Below are positions 11,321-22,412 of a DNA stretch of 64,000 bases, one piece after another. The stretch covers positions 1,798,001-1,862,000 of the forward strand of contig JAALGZ010000002.1 of the NCBI GenBank assembly GCA_015227615.1. Reading direction: 5' to 3'. Origin of the DNA: Labyrinthula sp. Ha (Eukaryota; Sar; Bigyra; Labyrinthulida; Labyrinthulaceae). Position 1 is the first letter of the stretch; each line of letters begins with the position of its first letter. A program made the position numbers and the translations under genes. The notes beneath the pieces were generated by a model that did no database searches, was not told the DNA's origin, and was given only the letters and a program-made list of their open reading frames with translations.

Positions 11321-11352
11321 GTCTACCAAGTGGTTCCGGGATTGTTTTTATT

Positions 11353-11363
11353 GACTCCAGAGT
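11353..11363. promoter_or_regulatory. GACTCCAGAGT palindrome
   Basis: One of five ACTCCNGAGT palindromes in the window (others at 14167, 38780, 39663 and 54108). It sits upstream of the hydrolase gene, just distal to the shared 32-bp block. Confidence 0.45.
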
Positions 11364-11423
11364 TATTGACTCGACTTTTCTCAATGGCTGAAATCGAAAT
11401 CTGCCAAAAAAAATTAAAAGTAA

Positions 11424-11591
11424 TTAACCGGAAAAAGTATGACAAAATTACCCAAAATTGGTGTTTTGCATGACAGAAGGTCATACGAATTCCGGTAAGT
11501 CATAATTTTTTTTCAAAATTTCGTGCTAGAATTTCCCTAGGTAAGAATTAAGCCAGTTTTAACCGGAATTTGTATGACTGCTGTCATACTT
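11424..11591. repeat. palindromic GTATGAC/CCGGAATT repeats
   Basis: Three related arms occur here. TTAACCGGAAAAAGTATGAC starts at 11424. GCATGACAG...GTCATACGAATTCCGGTAA lies at 11469-11497. The inverted form TTAACCGGAATTTGTATGAC followed by TGCTGTCATAC lies at 11559-11590. Each unit is itself an imperfect hairpin (GTATGAC with GTCATAC). A further copy lies at 12777-12813, on the other side of the tyrosine-recombinase-like gene. Confidence 0.6.
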
Positions 11592-12026
11592 TTTTTAAAG
11601 AGCCAATGAAAAGGCCTTTTGGTTTTGCGAACCTTTGCAGAAGAGAACACCGGATAAAATCACAGTGGGGGATTACCATACAATTCTAATTTGCTGAAAA
11701 CAAACACAAATCAAACAAAGAGTGCTCAAAAAAAAGAAATAGGTAAAACTCGGCGAATATTTCGTGTTTTTTAACGATTTCTGGCTTGTAGGAAAAATCT
11801 TTTAAAGATGCTTTGTTTTTTTATTTAACTTTATGTTATCTTCTGTATTTTTTGACGATACGCGATTTTACTTTTTGCCTAAGATGCGAGCAAAAGAAGA
11901 GAAAACAATGGGTTAAACTTTGTTGCTTTCCTTGTTTGTGTTAGGGAAAAGTAATTTTATGTTTCACCTAATATCTAAATTGTTGCTAGAACCTGTTTCC
12001 TACTTAATTTTTTAGTTCGAAGAAAA

Positions 12027-12563
12027 ATGGACGATCGATTGAATGAAGAGGATTGGGCAGAGATTTCACAACATGTTTCTGAAATCAGAGGAAACACGAT
12101 TTCCCAAAACTCTCAGAGCTCGTACGAGGGTTCCTACATCCAATTTCTAGCTTGGCGCGTAAGAAACAAACCCTATGTTTTGGCTGAAGATTTTCTTAAC
12201 AAGTTGAAGGAAGGAAGTGATGCTGAAGCGCCAATGAGTTTAATACTCATTAGGAAAACAGGTAAAATCTTTCCGAATTTACCACCCTTGAAATTTGATG
12301 AGCTTGATGTAGAAACCTTCATGTCGTGGATTGTAACTAAGAAAAGAAGTGATGGGAGCATTTTTAGTTTTTCTAGTTACTCAAGTCACCGTTCTGCTCT
12401 TTACAGTCTTTACTGTCAACACAAAGTTCATTTTAGTCCTGAGTTCAAGGACGAGTTAAAAAATCACTTTAGAGGATTAAAAAGAAAAATTGCTTCGGAA
12501 GAACAAGCAGGTCAAGGTGTGATTAAACGTAGGAAATATCCTCTAGATCCAACTCAAGTTTAA
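12027..12563 (+). pseudogene. Crypton-like tyrosine recombinase, N-terminal part
   Basis: The open frame has 178 residues. Its pattern matches the core-binding (SAM-like) domain of Crypton-type tyrosine recombinases of protists: SSYEGSYIQFLAW, then a helical region, then SSHRSALYSLY, and finally HFRGLKRKIA followed by a short basic linker and KYPLDP (compare the GKxPL seen at this point in Cryptons). The frame ends there, before the catalytic domain with its Arg, HxxR and Tyr residues. Weak similarity to the start of that domain seems to continue for about 120 nt in the same frame beyond the stop, so this looks like a decayed gene rather than a short protein. Palindromic repeats lie on both sides. 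Family assignment is from memory of the pattern. Confidence 0.55.
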
Positions 12564-12776
12564 TCAGTGCATCAATTATGTGAATTCATATCTTGCCTCG
12601 AACGAAGCATCTATATCCAGTTCTCGGCTCCACTTGTCATGTCGCAGAATATGATAGTTATTAGTTTCTACTGCAACCTCCAAAGTGCTCATTTCATTTT
12701 GAGTGTTACTTTTTTTTTTCACTTTCGGTTGAATTCCTCTTTCCAGAGTTCAACCAATGAAATTGCACTATTCGGT

Positions 12777-12813
12777 ATTGGAAATTGCATGACAGCCTAT
12801 CATGCAAATTCCG
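12777..12813. repeat. palindromic repeat, downstream copy
   Basis: GGAAATTGCATGA is followed 7 nt later by TCATGCAAATTCC, a 13-bp stem with one mismatch. The arm GCATGACAG...CAAATTCCG matches the repeats at 11469-11591, so similar palindromes bracket the recombinase-like frame. Confidence 0.55.
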
Positions 12814-12860
12814 ACCACAAGTAAATGTAATCTAACCAACAAAGATTAAAAACTGTCTAA

Positions 12861-12882
12861 AGATTATTGAAGATCGATGTTA
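12861..12882. repeat. short dispersed repeat, copy 1
   Basis: AGATTATTGAAGATCGATGT and the next two bases match 23337-23358 with one mismatch by eye. A weaker partial copy lies near 23658. Origin unknown. Confidence 0.35.
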
Positions 12883-13180
12883 AAGTACAGGGAAAGATTA
12901 CAAGACAATGAAAATTTTATCAACTTAACGTATCTTCACTGGTCTACATAATTGAACAAAACTTATACTATTTTTCAGTATAGCTAAAGATTTTGAGGAT
13001 GGATTTATATTGCATAAGGTTAAAAAAGTGGATTTATTTCAACTTAAGGAAAAAGAATATATGCAGACGTTTATATAAAGGGGAAAGTGTTTCAAGTGAA
13101 GGTATCTGAGGTGATCAAACAAATTTCAATAAAGTAAGGTGTATCAATTTCAAAAGGTTTACTTAATTAAAATAGACTTT

Positions 13181-13291
13181 AGAAAGAGATGGGGCTTAGA
13201 GTGAGCGTTTGGAAAAGAATAATTTATTTCTCAATGAACAAGCACGTTTGAAAAGGGATGGGGTGTAGGTTCAGTGTTTGGAAAAACAATA
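13181..13291. repeat. imperfect direct repeat pair
   Basis: A unit of about 43 nt at 13181-13223 (GATGGGGCTTAGAGTGAGCG, then TTTGGAAAA) recurs at 13249-13291 (GATGGGGTGTAGGTTCAGTG, then TTTGGAAAA). The units are 68 nt apart and only two are seen. Confidence 0.4.
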
Positions 13292-13565
13292 TATATGGAT
13301 AAAGTTCAAGTCAAGTGTTCAAGAAAAGTGCAAGGCAAGAGTTCAAGGAAAAACATGTTTAATTTTTCTTCTTAACTTTTTCTGGTCCCAAGTTCAGAGG
13401 TGATTGATTTTTTTCACTCCAACCTTATACATTCGCTTTCCTTTTGCTGCTGATTTTATGTTCAAACTTGATTCCATACATAACTCCTGAGAATGTTCTG
13501 TGAGAAGATAATTCTGCTGCAGCCATTAAGGTTTAAGCTCTGCCAAATGTATGTAAACATTCTAG

Positions 13566-14102
13566 TCAAGCTTCTGTTAAGTCAGTTAAGTACTTCTTCA
13601 CTGTTGAGATTTTTCTAAAGTCATTTCCAACGTGTTCTAAGTCAATTACCTTAAAGATGCAAGTTTTCTTCTTCATATAAAAATTTAGATTTACTTCACA
13701 AGTGGGATTTTTGGAACTAGTACAAATAATTTCACATCTTTGTAGCTTAACTGCTTCAATCCCACATTTTTTATTCATTTCTGAATTCATAAAGTAGTGT
13801 GATGACTTTTTTAAATCTTTAAAGTATCCTCTGACATAGTTCTGAAGTGTTTCCAACATTTATTTTGCAGAACTAGAGCTCTTTAATAATCAACTTTCAT
13901 CTAAGCTCTCTTTTTTTCGTTGAGTTAAACTTTTTTGTATTTTTACTTCGTAAGTTTTTTCCCTAGCAATTTTTGTCAATTTTGGCTTTTTCTTTGCATC
14001 CTTTCGGCTAAAATTTTGAATAATTGTTCCCTTCAATTTCTTAAGCAAATTATAATTCCACGCATTAAAATTTATTGATATTAACTTTGCAATTTTGCGC
14101 AC
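13566..14102 (-). pseudogene. possible gene fragment with FAR1/GCM1-like zinc cluster
   Basis: Two minus-strand open stretches share one frame, 13890-14102 (70 codons, very basic) and 13566-13859 (97 codons), separated by two in-frame stops. The second contains KLQRCEIICTSSKNPTCEV followed about 20 residues later by LEHVGND, a layout reminiscent of the Cys-Cys-His zinc clusters of FAR1/FLYWCH/GCM1 domains in MULE-type transposases. A short intron between the stretches is possible but I could not place one well. Treat it as a candidate broken transposase or regulator. Confidence 0.25.
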
Positions 14103-17100
14103 TCAAAATCCAGACTAAGTTTAAATTTTACAAAATCTCATCAATCATGACTAGGGCGAGTTCGACACTCCGGAGTAAAAAATACTCATCCCGGTAGTTA
14201 CGCAATACGTTTTTCTTACTTGCGCATTTTTCACGCCACTATGTTCATTGGGTGTTGTCAATTTTCCCACAATTCAAATGTGAAACTCAACATCTAAAGT
14301 AACAGAGATTAAAATAGATAAATGTCTAAAGATCAATCAAAATGAATTAAAAATAAAGATTAGATAAAGGTAAACATCGAAGGTAAAATAAGTTATAGCC
14401 AGGTACACGAGTATTTTGTGTCTTGTCTTAAAATAAGGAAATTATGAATATGCTGATGCTTCCACTCACTTAAAATTCCTCATTTGCTGCTTGTACAGGA
14501 CACAAGTGAACTTAAAAAGAAGAATTCCATCTTAAGACTAATCTCAAGAAAAGACTCTATTCACTCCTTTGGTACCTATCTAGACGTATTATATACAAGA
14601 AAAAATCAATAACGACTCCAACCTGATCAAAAGTTGAAATGTTATGGATTTAAAGGTCATGGTTGTGAAGGCGATAATATGAATTGTTTTCTCTTTTAAC
14701 CATGTACAAGTCAAACTGCCATTATTAGAGAATATGTAAAGACAAAGTAAACGATTTTCTGATATTTGTTAAGAATTGTTGAAAAAGGTAATATAAAAGC
14801 ATATGGTCCAATAGTTAGAAATTTATCTGCCTCTGATTAATGAAAATAATAATGAAGGAGACAAGCAGTAGGGTTTGTAATTTTCAAGGAATTTTTTATT
14901 ACTTTAGACATTTGTAAAATTATAAAATTGAAACTGGTTTTCTGATTTGAGTGTAGGTTTTAGAGCTTCCTGGCTGCTATGCTTTTCAAATAAATGGATG
15001 GACAGGCAGCCGTCTCTCTTTAAATCAAGATGAAATATGAAGTGAATTTAAACCATGTATGTTCAAAGCTTCAATTTCAATTAAGAAACTGTTTTAAAAA
15101 GCGAAAGATTCTGTGCAGTCTACACTCTAAGTAAATACACAAAGATTGGATTGCGATTAGGGTCTGGGGCTTATAATTAAAAGCTCCAGTTCATGGACAA
15201 GGCTTCAATAATAGAAAACTCCAGGCAAGATGAATTAAAAAACAAAGATCTAATCCAAGTAAAAGGTTTAAAGAATAAAAACTTCAAACGTAAAAAAAAC
15301 TTTGTTACAGATTAGGAATTGAAGCTTAAATGCAAAGATCTTGGCTCGACCACTCAATTAAACTCTTTCCTTAATTGGATAAGGAATTTATATTGAAAAC
15401 TAACACTTGTAAAAAATTTTGTTCATGATCAGGGAGTTTTTCCAATATACAACCTGTGTTTTCTCTTAAAGAGTTTCACATCATACGATCTGCATCAAAT
15501 ATCTTTCTCCTTTCTCCATCGGAATAATAAGCTTGGTTTGAAAATAACTTGCATTCCACCATGAGATGTTGAATATTTTAAAGAAGAATTGTCTGCAATT
15601 CTAAAGTTTGTTCAGATTTGAACATGAACCTTGAAATCCATCGTGTTATACATCTATACATGAGGCCCACTTAGATTTTGTAAAGCTTTGTCATACCAAG
15701 GATGATTTTGAAATTTATATTTTGTAGTAACAAGACTTTTCTGAAATATGGAGCGCTTTTTCCTAATACATATTCTGTTAAAGTGATTGTAGGGAATATG
15801 CGTCTTCACCCCTATTAGAACATGAACATATATGAATAATATTTTTTTCTTCCCTCAGGAAGCTTTACGACTTACTTACATTATATTATCTCTCTGGTTG
15901 GAATAACTCTATATTCATTTTCAGATTTCCCTACTTGAATATAGCAATATTAAACTTCATGAGATTGATGTTGAAGATACTGAAGTACCTCATCAGGTAT
16001 GGGTGCATTTTATCGAATCAAGCTTTTCAACTTACGTAAGGTTTTCAGTTCATACTTCCTAACAAGAGCATCGTGATAGGTTATCACTTTATCCAGGGTC
16101 ATTTTCTCTGTGATTTTTCTAGTTTCTTGTAGCTCGATACTTATTGTACGTGAACTCTACTTCTTGAGTGATTTGGTTTGAATATGTGAAACTCTTCCGA
16201 GTAAATGCCTAGTACAGAGTATTCTCCTATATATCTGTTTATGAAAATTTGCTGCGTATTGTTCAAAAAATTTGCTAAAATATTTTCAACAATAGAAACT
16301 AGACTTGGGGAAGGTACAAGTGTTTATAATATCACTTTATGTACACTGTGGCGAAAAGTAGCTAAATTTTCCCCGGATTACGACTTGTAGCAAGATCCAA
16401 GAAATGCTACAATATATTTAACGCAGTACAAATTTTCAACATGTAATTTTTAGCCACTTGGTTTGTAGCTTTCGATTCATCACTCATGGAACTTGTGTCT
16501 TTCCCAAGCTAAGTTCCCTGGGGCCCTTGGTAACATCAGGAGCATTCCTGCTCTCAATAAAAATACATCCTAGAAATTGTATTCGTATAATAATCCACAC
16601 CTACAGGAAAAATAACAAGTAATTTGCAATGAGAAATATTTTGTGTTGCATCTACTTAAATTTGGATTGAATTTATATTAGCAAGGTATTTCTGAATATT
16701 GTCTGGGAATGTTAATGCATTTAATTGTATTCGATCATTTTTAGTTTTGCTGCAAGAAATCTCTAGAATTCCACGTTGAGCCATGTATCTCTCGTCATAT
16801 TGTAATAAACTCTCCGGATGTGTCTCTCCTATATCCTTTTTCCTTTTACACCTTTCATATCTCTTTTAATCAATTTCTTCTCGAATAAATTTTCAGGAAT
16901 TTTCTTGAAAGAGCGAATTCTGTGTGACTGATAGTTATCTCTGTCCTTCTAAGTAAATGAACAAACTAATTTGATCAACAGTGGGTTTTGGCATATAATT
17001 TTTAGATTTATATCCGTTTATGACTCTTTTCAGAGATTTTTTAGTTTAATTACAACGAAAATATAGACTACTCGTACCAAATCAAACTTTATATTTGTTA

Positions 17101-20100
17101 AAAAGAGTACTTTGGTTGCTTCCATATATAATGTTGTATTTCTGCAGCTTCTTACTACCTAAATCAAATCTTTTCGGTACATCGGTTTTCAAAAACTAGC
17201 GAGTAATTATCTTGAGCACTTGAAGTTGTCCTGCAGCATAAATTTCTAATATCCCTGTCACTTGATCAGTTGAACTAGAACCCCGTAGGGTCTAATTGCT
17301 GTCATTTTTTTCTTGTATTCTATTTTATGGATTCTTTAATTTTTGTGTTCTAAATTTTGTTCAAGTACTCTTACTATTCCTAATTTTCCAGAATGTGATT
17401 CAATCAACCACACCATATGACATGAATAGTTCCGTAGTGAAATCCGATCCTGGCAGTTACTAGGTCAGGGGTCGCGGTTGAGACTTGATTCCAGCCAAGG
17501 CCCCAGCTATTTTCTCTATAACTTTGCAGGTTCCCTTCCCATCACGTAGAGTCTAAATAGCTTCCCAGGTCATGTATTCCCCCCCCTGGACTTTCCCATT
17601 TCCTCTACCGTTTCTAGCAGAGATTCCATGTTACCATATCACTGCAACCACACGATTTTCTCGCACCAGGGTTTGGAGTGGCTTCGCCTAGGAGTCATAC
17701 GTGTAAAACGGTCATATTCAGGAGATTATTTGACATCTATCTCGGTTCAAGCTTTTCATTAGACCACATGAGATACGCAATCAGGAAGGGAACTCCATTT
17801 ATTAAAAGCCCTAAGATACTATGATGCTTTTCATATCATTAAATTTTGGTTGTGCATACTTTGAAACTCAAAATTCCGGGGAAACGAACGTATATCAATT
17901 CTCGCCTTAGTAAATTTGATTTTTCTCAGCGAATACTGTGTCTTTCTATAGAAAACAAAAAACTGAAGTACTCTAGTGAATCTCTTTAGACTTACTGTAT
18001 CTTTTACCTCGGCTTTGTATAGTTTAATTCGTACTAGAAGTTACTACTAATAAAATTTTGAAATTGCTGCTAATTTCATGTCATAGTTTTGTAATTCATA
18101 TTTCACTTGATTTTCACGTACATAGTCAATGTCACCCATTATACATAGTTCAAAATATATATTTAACTTCTTATGTTTAAATTATTAAGATTTCTGCATT
18201 TTTAGGTACTTTTCCATTTAACTCATTTCAACTAAACGTGTATTTTCGCTAATAAGGTCAAATTCGTAAAATTCTTCAATGCATACACTTTGATACTTAA
18301 AAAAACAAACACTGGCTTTCAAATTTCTTGAGATTAATTTGAAGCTCATATAAGACAAGTGTAAATTTTGGAGTGCTTAATTACATGTAGAACACGAAAT
18401 GCTGCAAAGATATAGCTCATTCATTTTATATCGACTAGAAAACAATGAAGAAAAATACTAAGCCACCTCTCTCAACTATCAGGTGAAGCTTTTATATTCA
18501 AGTTTTTACTTATAGGTAGCAATAGGTTCTTACTATTTTTTTTGAAGGATTGATGATAACTGTATCAAGGTTTTTTTTAGAAAATGCGGTATAATTGCCA
18601 TAGATTCTGAAACACCTCTTGAACTCATCCAGAATGCTTAAAATATATAGCTAACTAAACATAGCAAATGTACATATTAAACTTAATAAGGTTGAAATAA
18701 TATAAAATATAGGAAAAATGGTTACTGAAAATAACGTATATAGTGTTTGTAACTTTTTGTTGTGAACTCTTCCTCAAATACAATATAATCACCCACTATG
18801 TGTTTTGCATTGAGAAAACCTTTCCAGCCAAGTGTTTTGTCAATGTATTTGATAAGGACGAGAACTTTAAACCCTAAAAAAGGCTAATTTTAAGGGTCCT
18901 TTTCACTAAGCTTACAGATCTCTAATTAAACATACATTCAAACGTAACATCATGAAGAACAACTCTTTAGATGATTTTATTCTTCTCAGACCCTAAGGAT
19001 TCACTATACCTGATTTTTCAAACCGTTTCTCGGGATTTTTCTTCTCTAGTTAATTGTAACTGAGCTAAACTTCACTCAGAAAAGTCAAATGTTGAAAATC
19101 TACACATCTGAAAATACGAAATCTCTCAGTTTTGCTATAATCACCTAAGTTTTGGTAGTAGACAGCCACCCAAAACTAAAAGACAAAACCTGCAACCTTT
19201 AATTCTGTTTTTTAGGGAATTTTTAGTATTTTTTTTAAGTCGATATTGGGTTAAATGCTGTTTTTGTCAACTTTAATCTGGGTAATACCTCAAGAAATAC
19301 TCGTCTAGAGTCTAATAAAACTTTGCCAGTCGACAGAACAGGTAAATTTAGGTCTAGAAGCAAGTTTTCTCAAGAATTGGAGTATTGAGTAGAGACTTTC
19401 TAGCAATGTATCCTATTTCCAAGATCTTAGAAATTCTGAAAAATGATATTCTTTAATGTCAAATATTCCTGCATGCGCCATACCAGGTAACGATATGTTT
19501 CGAAAAATGGATTTAAGATGCAGGTATTGGTGCCGTCGGGTTATCTACAAACTTCATATAGGAAACTGCAAGATTTTTGCTATTAACAGGACCATTAGGT
19601 GTCCGGTTTAATTTAACGTGGCAACAAACTCAGCATTGATATAGCCAGAGTCGAGTTTCTACTTATTCAGATTTAATGAAATCAGTATCTAATCCCATCT
19701 TTTGCCAGCTTCCAGAAAAATACAACAGAAATCAATTAAGGTTGAAGATTTCATCAGCTTGATTAATAAGAATTTTTATCAGGTTATTACAAATTCCTAT
19801 ATAGAATTGTTTGTCTTCTTGAAGTCTAACCCCCGATAAAGTTTTAAAGAGAACAAAACACTAGTACGGAGATAATTATAATAAACTAAAGCAGTGTTTG
19901 CTTTTAGTTTACCAAGAAACTCTTATTATGTGAGTTTTCCTGTGGTATGTAGTGAAAAGAATATTGTAGCCTTGTTCTTAAAAGTTAAGTAGTATAGCCT
20001 GCGAGTTATAAGACATACGCGTTATCACCAGAAAAGAATAATAATTTTTCTTTTTATTAACCTATAATTTGTCTCAAGAATGAGAGTATAATTTCTTAAC

Positions 20101-20949
20101 AAAGCTAGTACTTTTTGACTAAAATATATTGTTCATGTAAGCAAATACACAATAAGTACCCTTAATATGTACAAACTGAAAACAATCTAAAACATATGAA
20201 ACAGAAAACTATGCAACCCCCTCAAAAAAAGATTGAATCGAACAATCCTAACAGATCTGTCAATGTCATGGAGTTGGTGTAAGGGGAAATCAAAAGTCAA
20301 AATAGTGTGTTAAGCATCCATGAATGCTTTAAGTTTGGTGCAAAAAAAATCATACATTCTTCATACAATACGCCTGTCATCTTTGTTCGCACTAAGCTTT
20401 AGTAGCTTCCTCATTTCACAGTCTTTTGCAACTGCAAATATTCAGGTTACTATGAAATAGACAAAAAACAGAAAGTACTTGAACTTTTCAAAGCTTCAAT
20501 TGCTTGCCCGTTTTTAAGCTGTTTCCTGGTGAGCTATTTTGCTTTCTCTTTTGAAGAATGTCTTGGTTTTCGAGAACCCTTGGTTCTGACAAAATTACCG
20601 GCGGGATGGACGGGAAGCTCTAGGCTTTTGGGCTTCCGGCTGATGCTCATTTCCAGGATCCCGTTCGCTATCCCTGCATATAAGGCATTATATCGATATT
20701 GCAAAGCAGCACAGGAAAGGAAAATGCAGACAATTGAACATAAGTTTAGATTCTATAACATGTTTGAACACTTTAACATTTACCTTTCTTACTACTAAAA
20801 AATAGTGATCTACATAATCTAATTCAGAAGTGATTGCGATATATTTCTTCCTAGTGGTTTACTATAATAAGATTTATTACCTTCTATATTGCATAAACAT
20901 TTAAAAGACCTGACAAATATATAAATAACCCACAAAATACTAAAATATC
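14103..20949. other. gene desert
   Basis: About 6.8 kb without an open frame longer than 90 codons and without any recognisable protein, RNA gene or LTR. It holds one ACTCCGGAGT palindrome (14167-14176) followed by AAAAAATACTC. The stretch 17430-17780 is less AT-rich and may be old element debris, but I could not assign it. At about 20610-20635 GGAAGC and GCTTCC arms form a short hairpin. Confidence 0.5.
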
Positions 20950-22277
20950 TTAAAGCTTTGCTTCCATGTCGATCTCATCAAAAGATGTTGTGGAAACTGT
21001 GTTTTGCGCTCGTCCAATTTGTATAACAGATAAATCAGTTGTAGAGACCTTTGTTGCATCTGAAACAACAGCCGGACGCCAAGCCGTAGTAGAAGTCTTA
21101 CTATCAGAAGTGAATTTTTTCAATTTTTGGGCAATTAGGGTGTTTTGAGTAAAAAAATATCCAATTAAACAAGAAAGAATGGAAAAAGCCAACCCAAATG
21201 TACCTACAATGTAAATCATCATCGCCTCGACTCGAACAGAGAAGACATAAAGACTCGACAATATCCCATAAGTTCCGCAATGTACGCACAATATTTTTAT
21301 CATCAATCTTATGTTTGGTATTGCTTGCACACAGTACAGGTAAAACTTGTTTTTCAACTTATCTTTATCAGGGGTTCCTTCTGTTACCATAGTCATATCC
21401 TTTATGATACCATTCAAGGCAATACAAGAAACCAGCCCAACTTGCAAAATATTAATTCCTTGAAATAAACAAAAACCATAAAAAAAAACACCTGCAGTCT
21501 TTTTCCTTTTAATGGCTAAAGGCAACAGAAAAAGAATCGTTAAGATAAAAACAAAAAATAGTTGAACTGGAATCATCCACTTCAAATATTTGGATAAATC
21601 TAAACCAAAAATGAACAATTTTGTGCCTAATGCCTTTCGCATTTTATTCAGATGATAAGAGACGTACTTGGAAATAAAAACCGCAACTGAAAAGTTGGTT
21701 AAGGTAAACCCAATGCCTAGAAAGACTGAAAACGCTCCATCTTCAGCATACTCCCTGTTAACATCGAACACTCTGATCCCGTATGCAAAAATAAAAACAC
21801 CAAAACACATCATAAGAGGAAGCTGCCTAAAAAAACGCTTTTTAGTCTTGAGTAGAGGGAGGTGAAATACAGCAGCAAATATTGAACCCAGGAAGGAGAA
21901 TAAAAAAACAGTGAAGAGTAGTCCATCGTTTCGTGTGCAGGGCATTTGTTCCAGAAGATCGGTTTTATTTGAAATGTCTTGTTTCACAAAGGGAAAGTAA
22001 ATCATCTCAAAAGACTGAGACCACCCGTCTTCACATTCGCAGAGGTTTGTCTGAACATTACATGTGCCTCCAACACCACAAAGGTTAGGAAAGTCTATAC
22101 ACATAATGATACTCTCTTTATTATTTCCTATATTGCGATTCTGTTTGACTTTATAACCAAAATTGGCCACTTCTGGGTTGGACGTTTTTTTGTTCAACCA
22201 AATTATATGAGAATCGCAGTATTCATTATTTACGCAAAGTGCGTGTGAAATGTCTCTTAATCGAACATTTAATTTAC
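20950..22277 (-). CDS. multi-pass membrane receptor with EGF-like ectodomain (5' end unresolved)
   Basis: The open frame gives about 440 residues. Its extracellular part contains an EGF-like unit (CIDFPNLCGVGGTC then CNVQTNLCECEDGW). It is followed by about seven hydrophobic helices, beginning with LLFTVFLFSFLGSIF, and a cytoplasmic tail rich in Ser and Thr. This is the layout of adhesion-type or protist EGF-7TM receptors; no ligand or coupling can be read. No signal peptide and no good ATG lie at the front of the frame. A GATGTAG acceptor at about 22278-22284 suggests that an upstream exon supplies them, but I did not find it. An internal Met just before the EGF unit is unlikely to be the start, because a secretion signal would be lacking. 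Three CCGTTAA motifs lie upstream. Confidence 0.75.
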
Positions 22278-22322
22278 CTACATCTTGTTATAATCTACCC
22301 AGAAGGGTTGATTCTTATTTTA

Positions 22323-22412
22323 GTTAACGGTAACTATCGGAATCCAGTTTCTCAAAATCTTCTCTTCCGCTCTAACCGTTAAGTATATGTTAAACATATC
22401 AAACTTAACGGT
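22323..22412. promoter_or_regulatory. cluster of three MYB-like CCGTTAA motifs
   Basis: TTAACGG at 22324-22330, AACCGTTAAG at 22374-22383 and CTTAACGG at 22404-22411 all lie within 90 bp upstream of the EGF-like receptor gene. Such clustering is more than expected by chance, though a test against shuffled sequence is needed. Confidence 0.45.

Noticed and set aside
20529-20798. 89-codon frame
   Set aside because: It is not ATG-started, has a hairpin (GGAAGC/GCTTCC) inside and no family match; probably chance.
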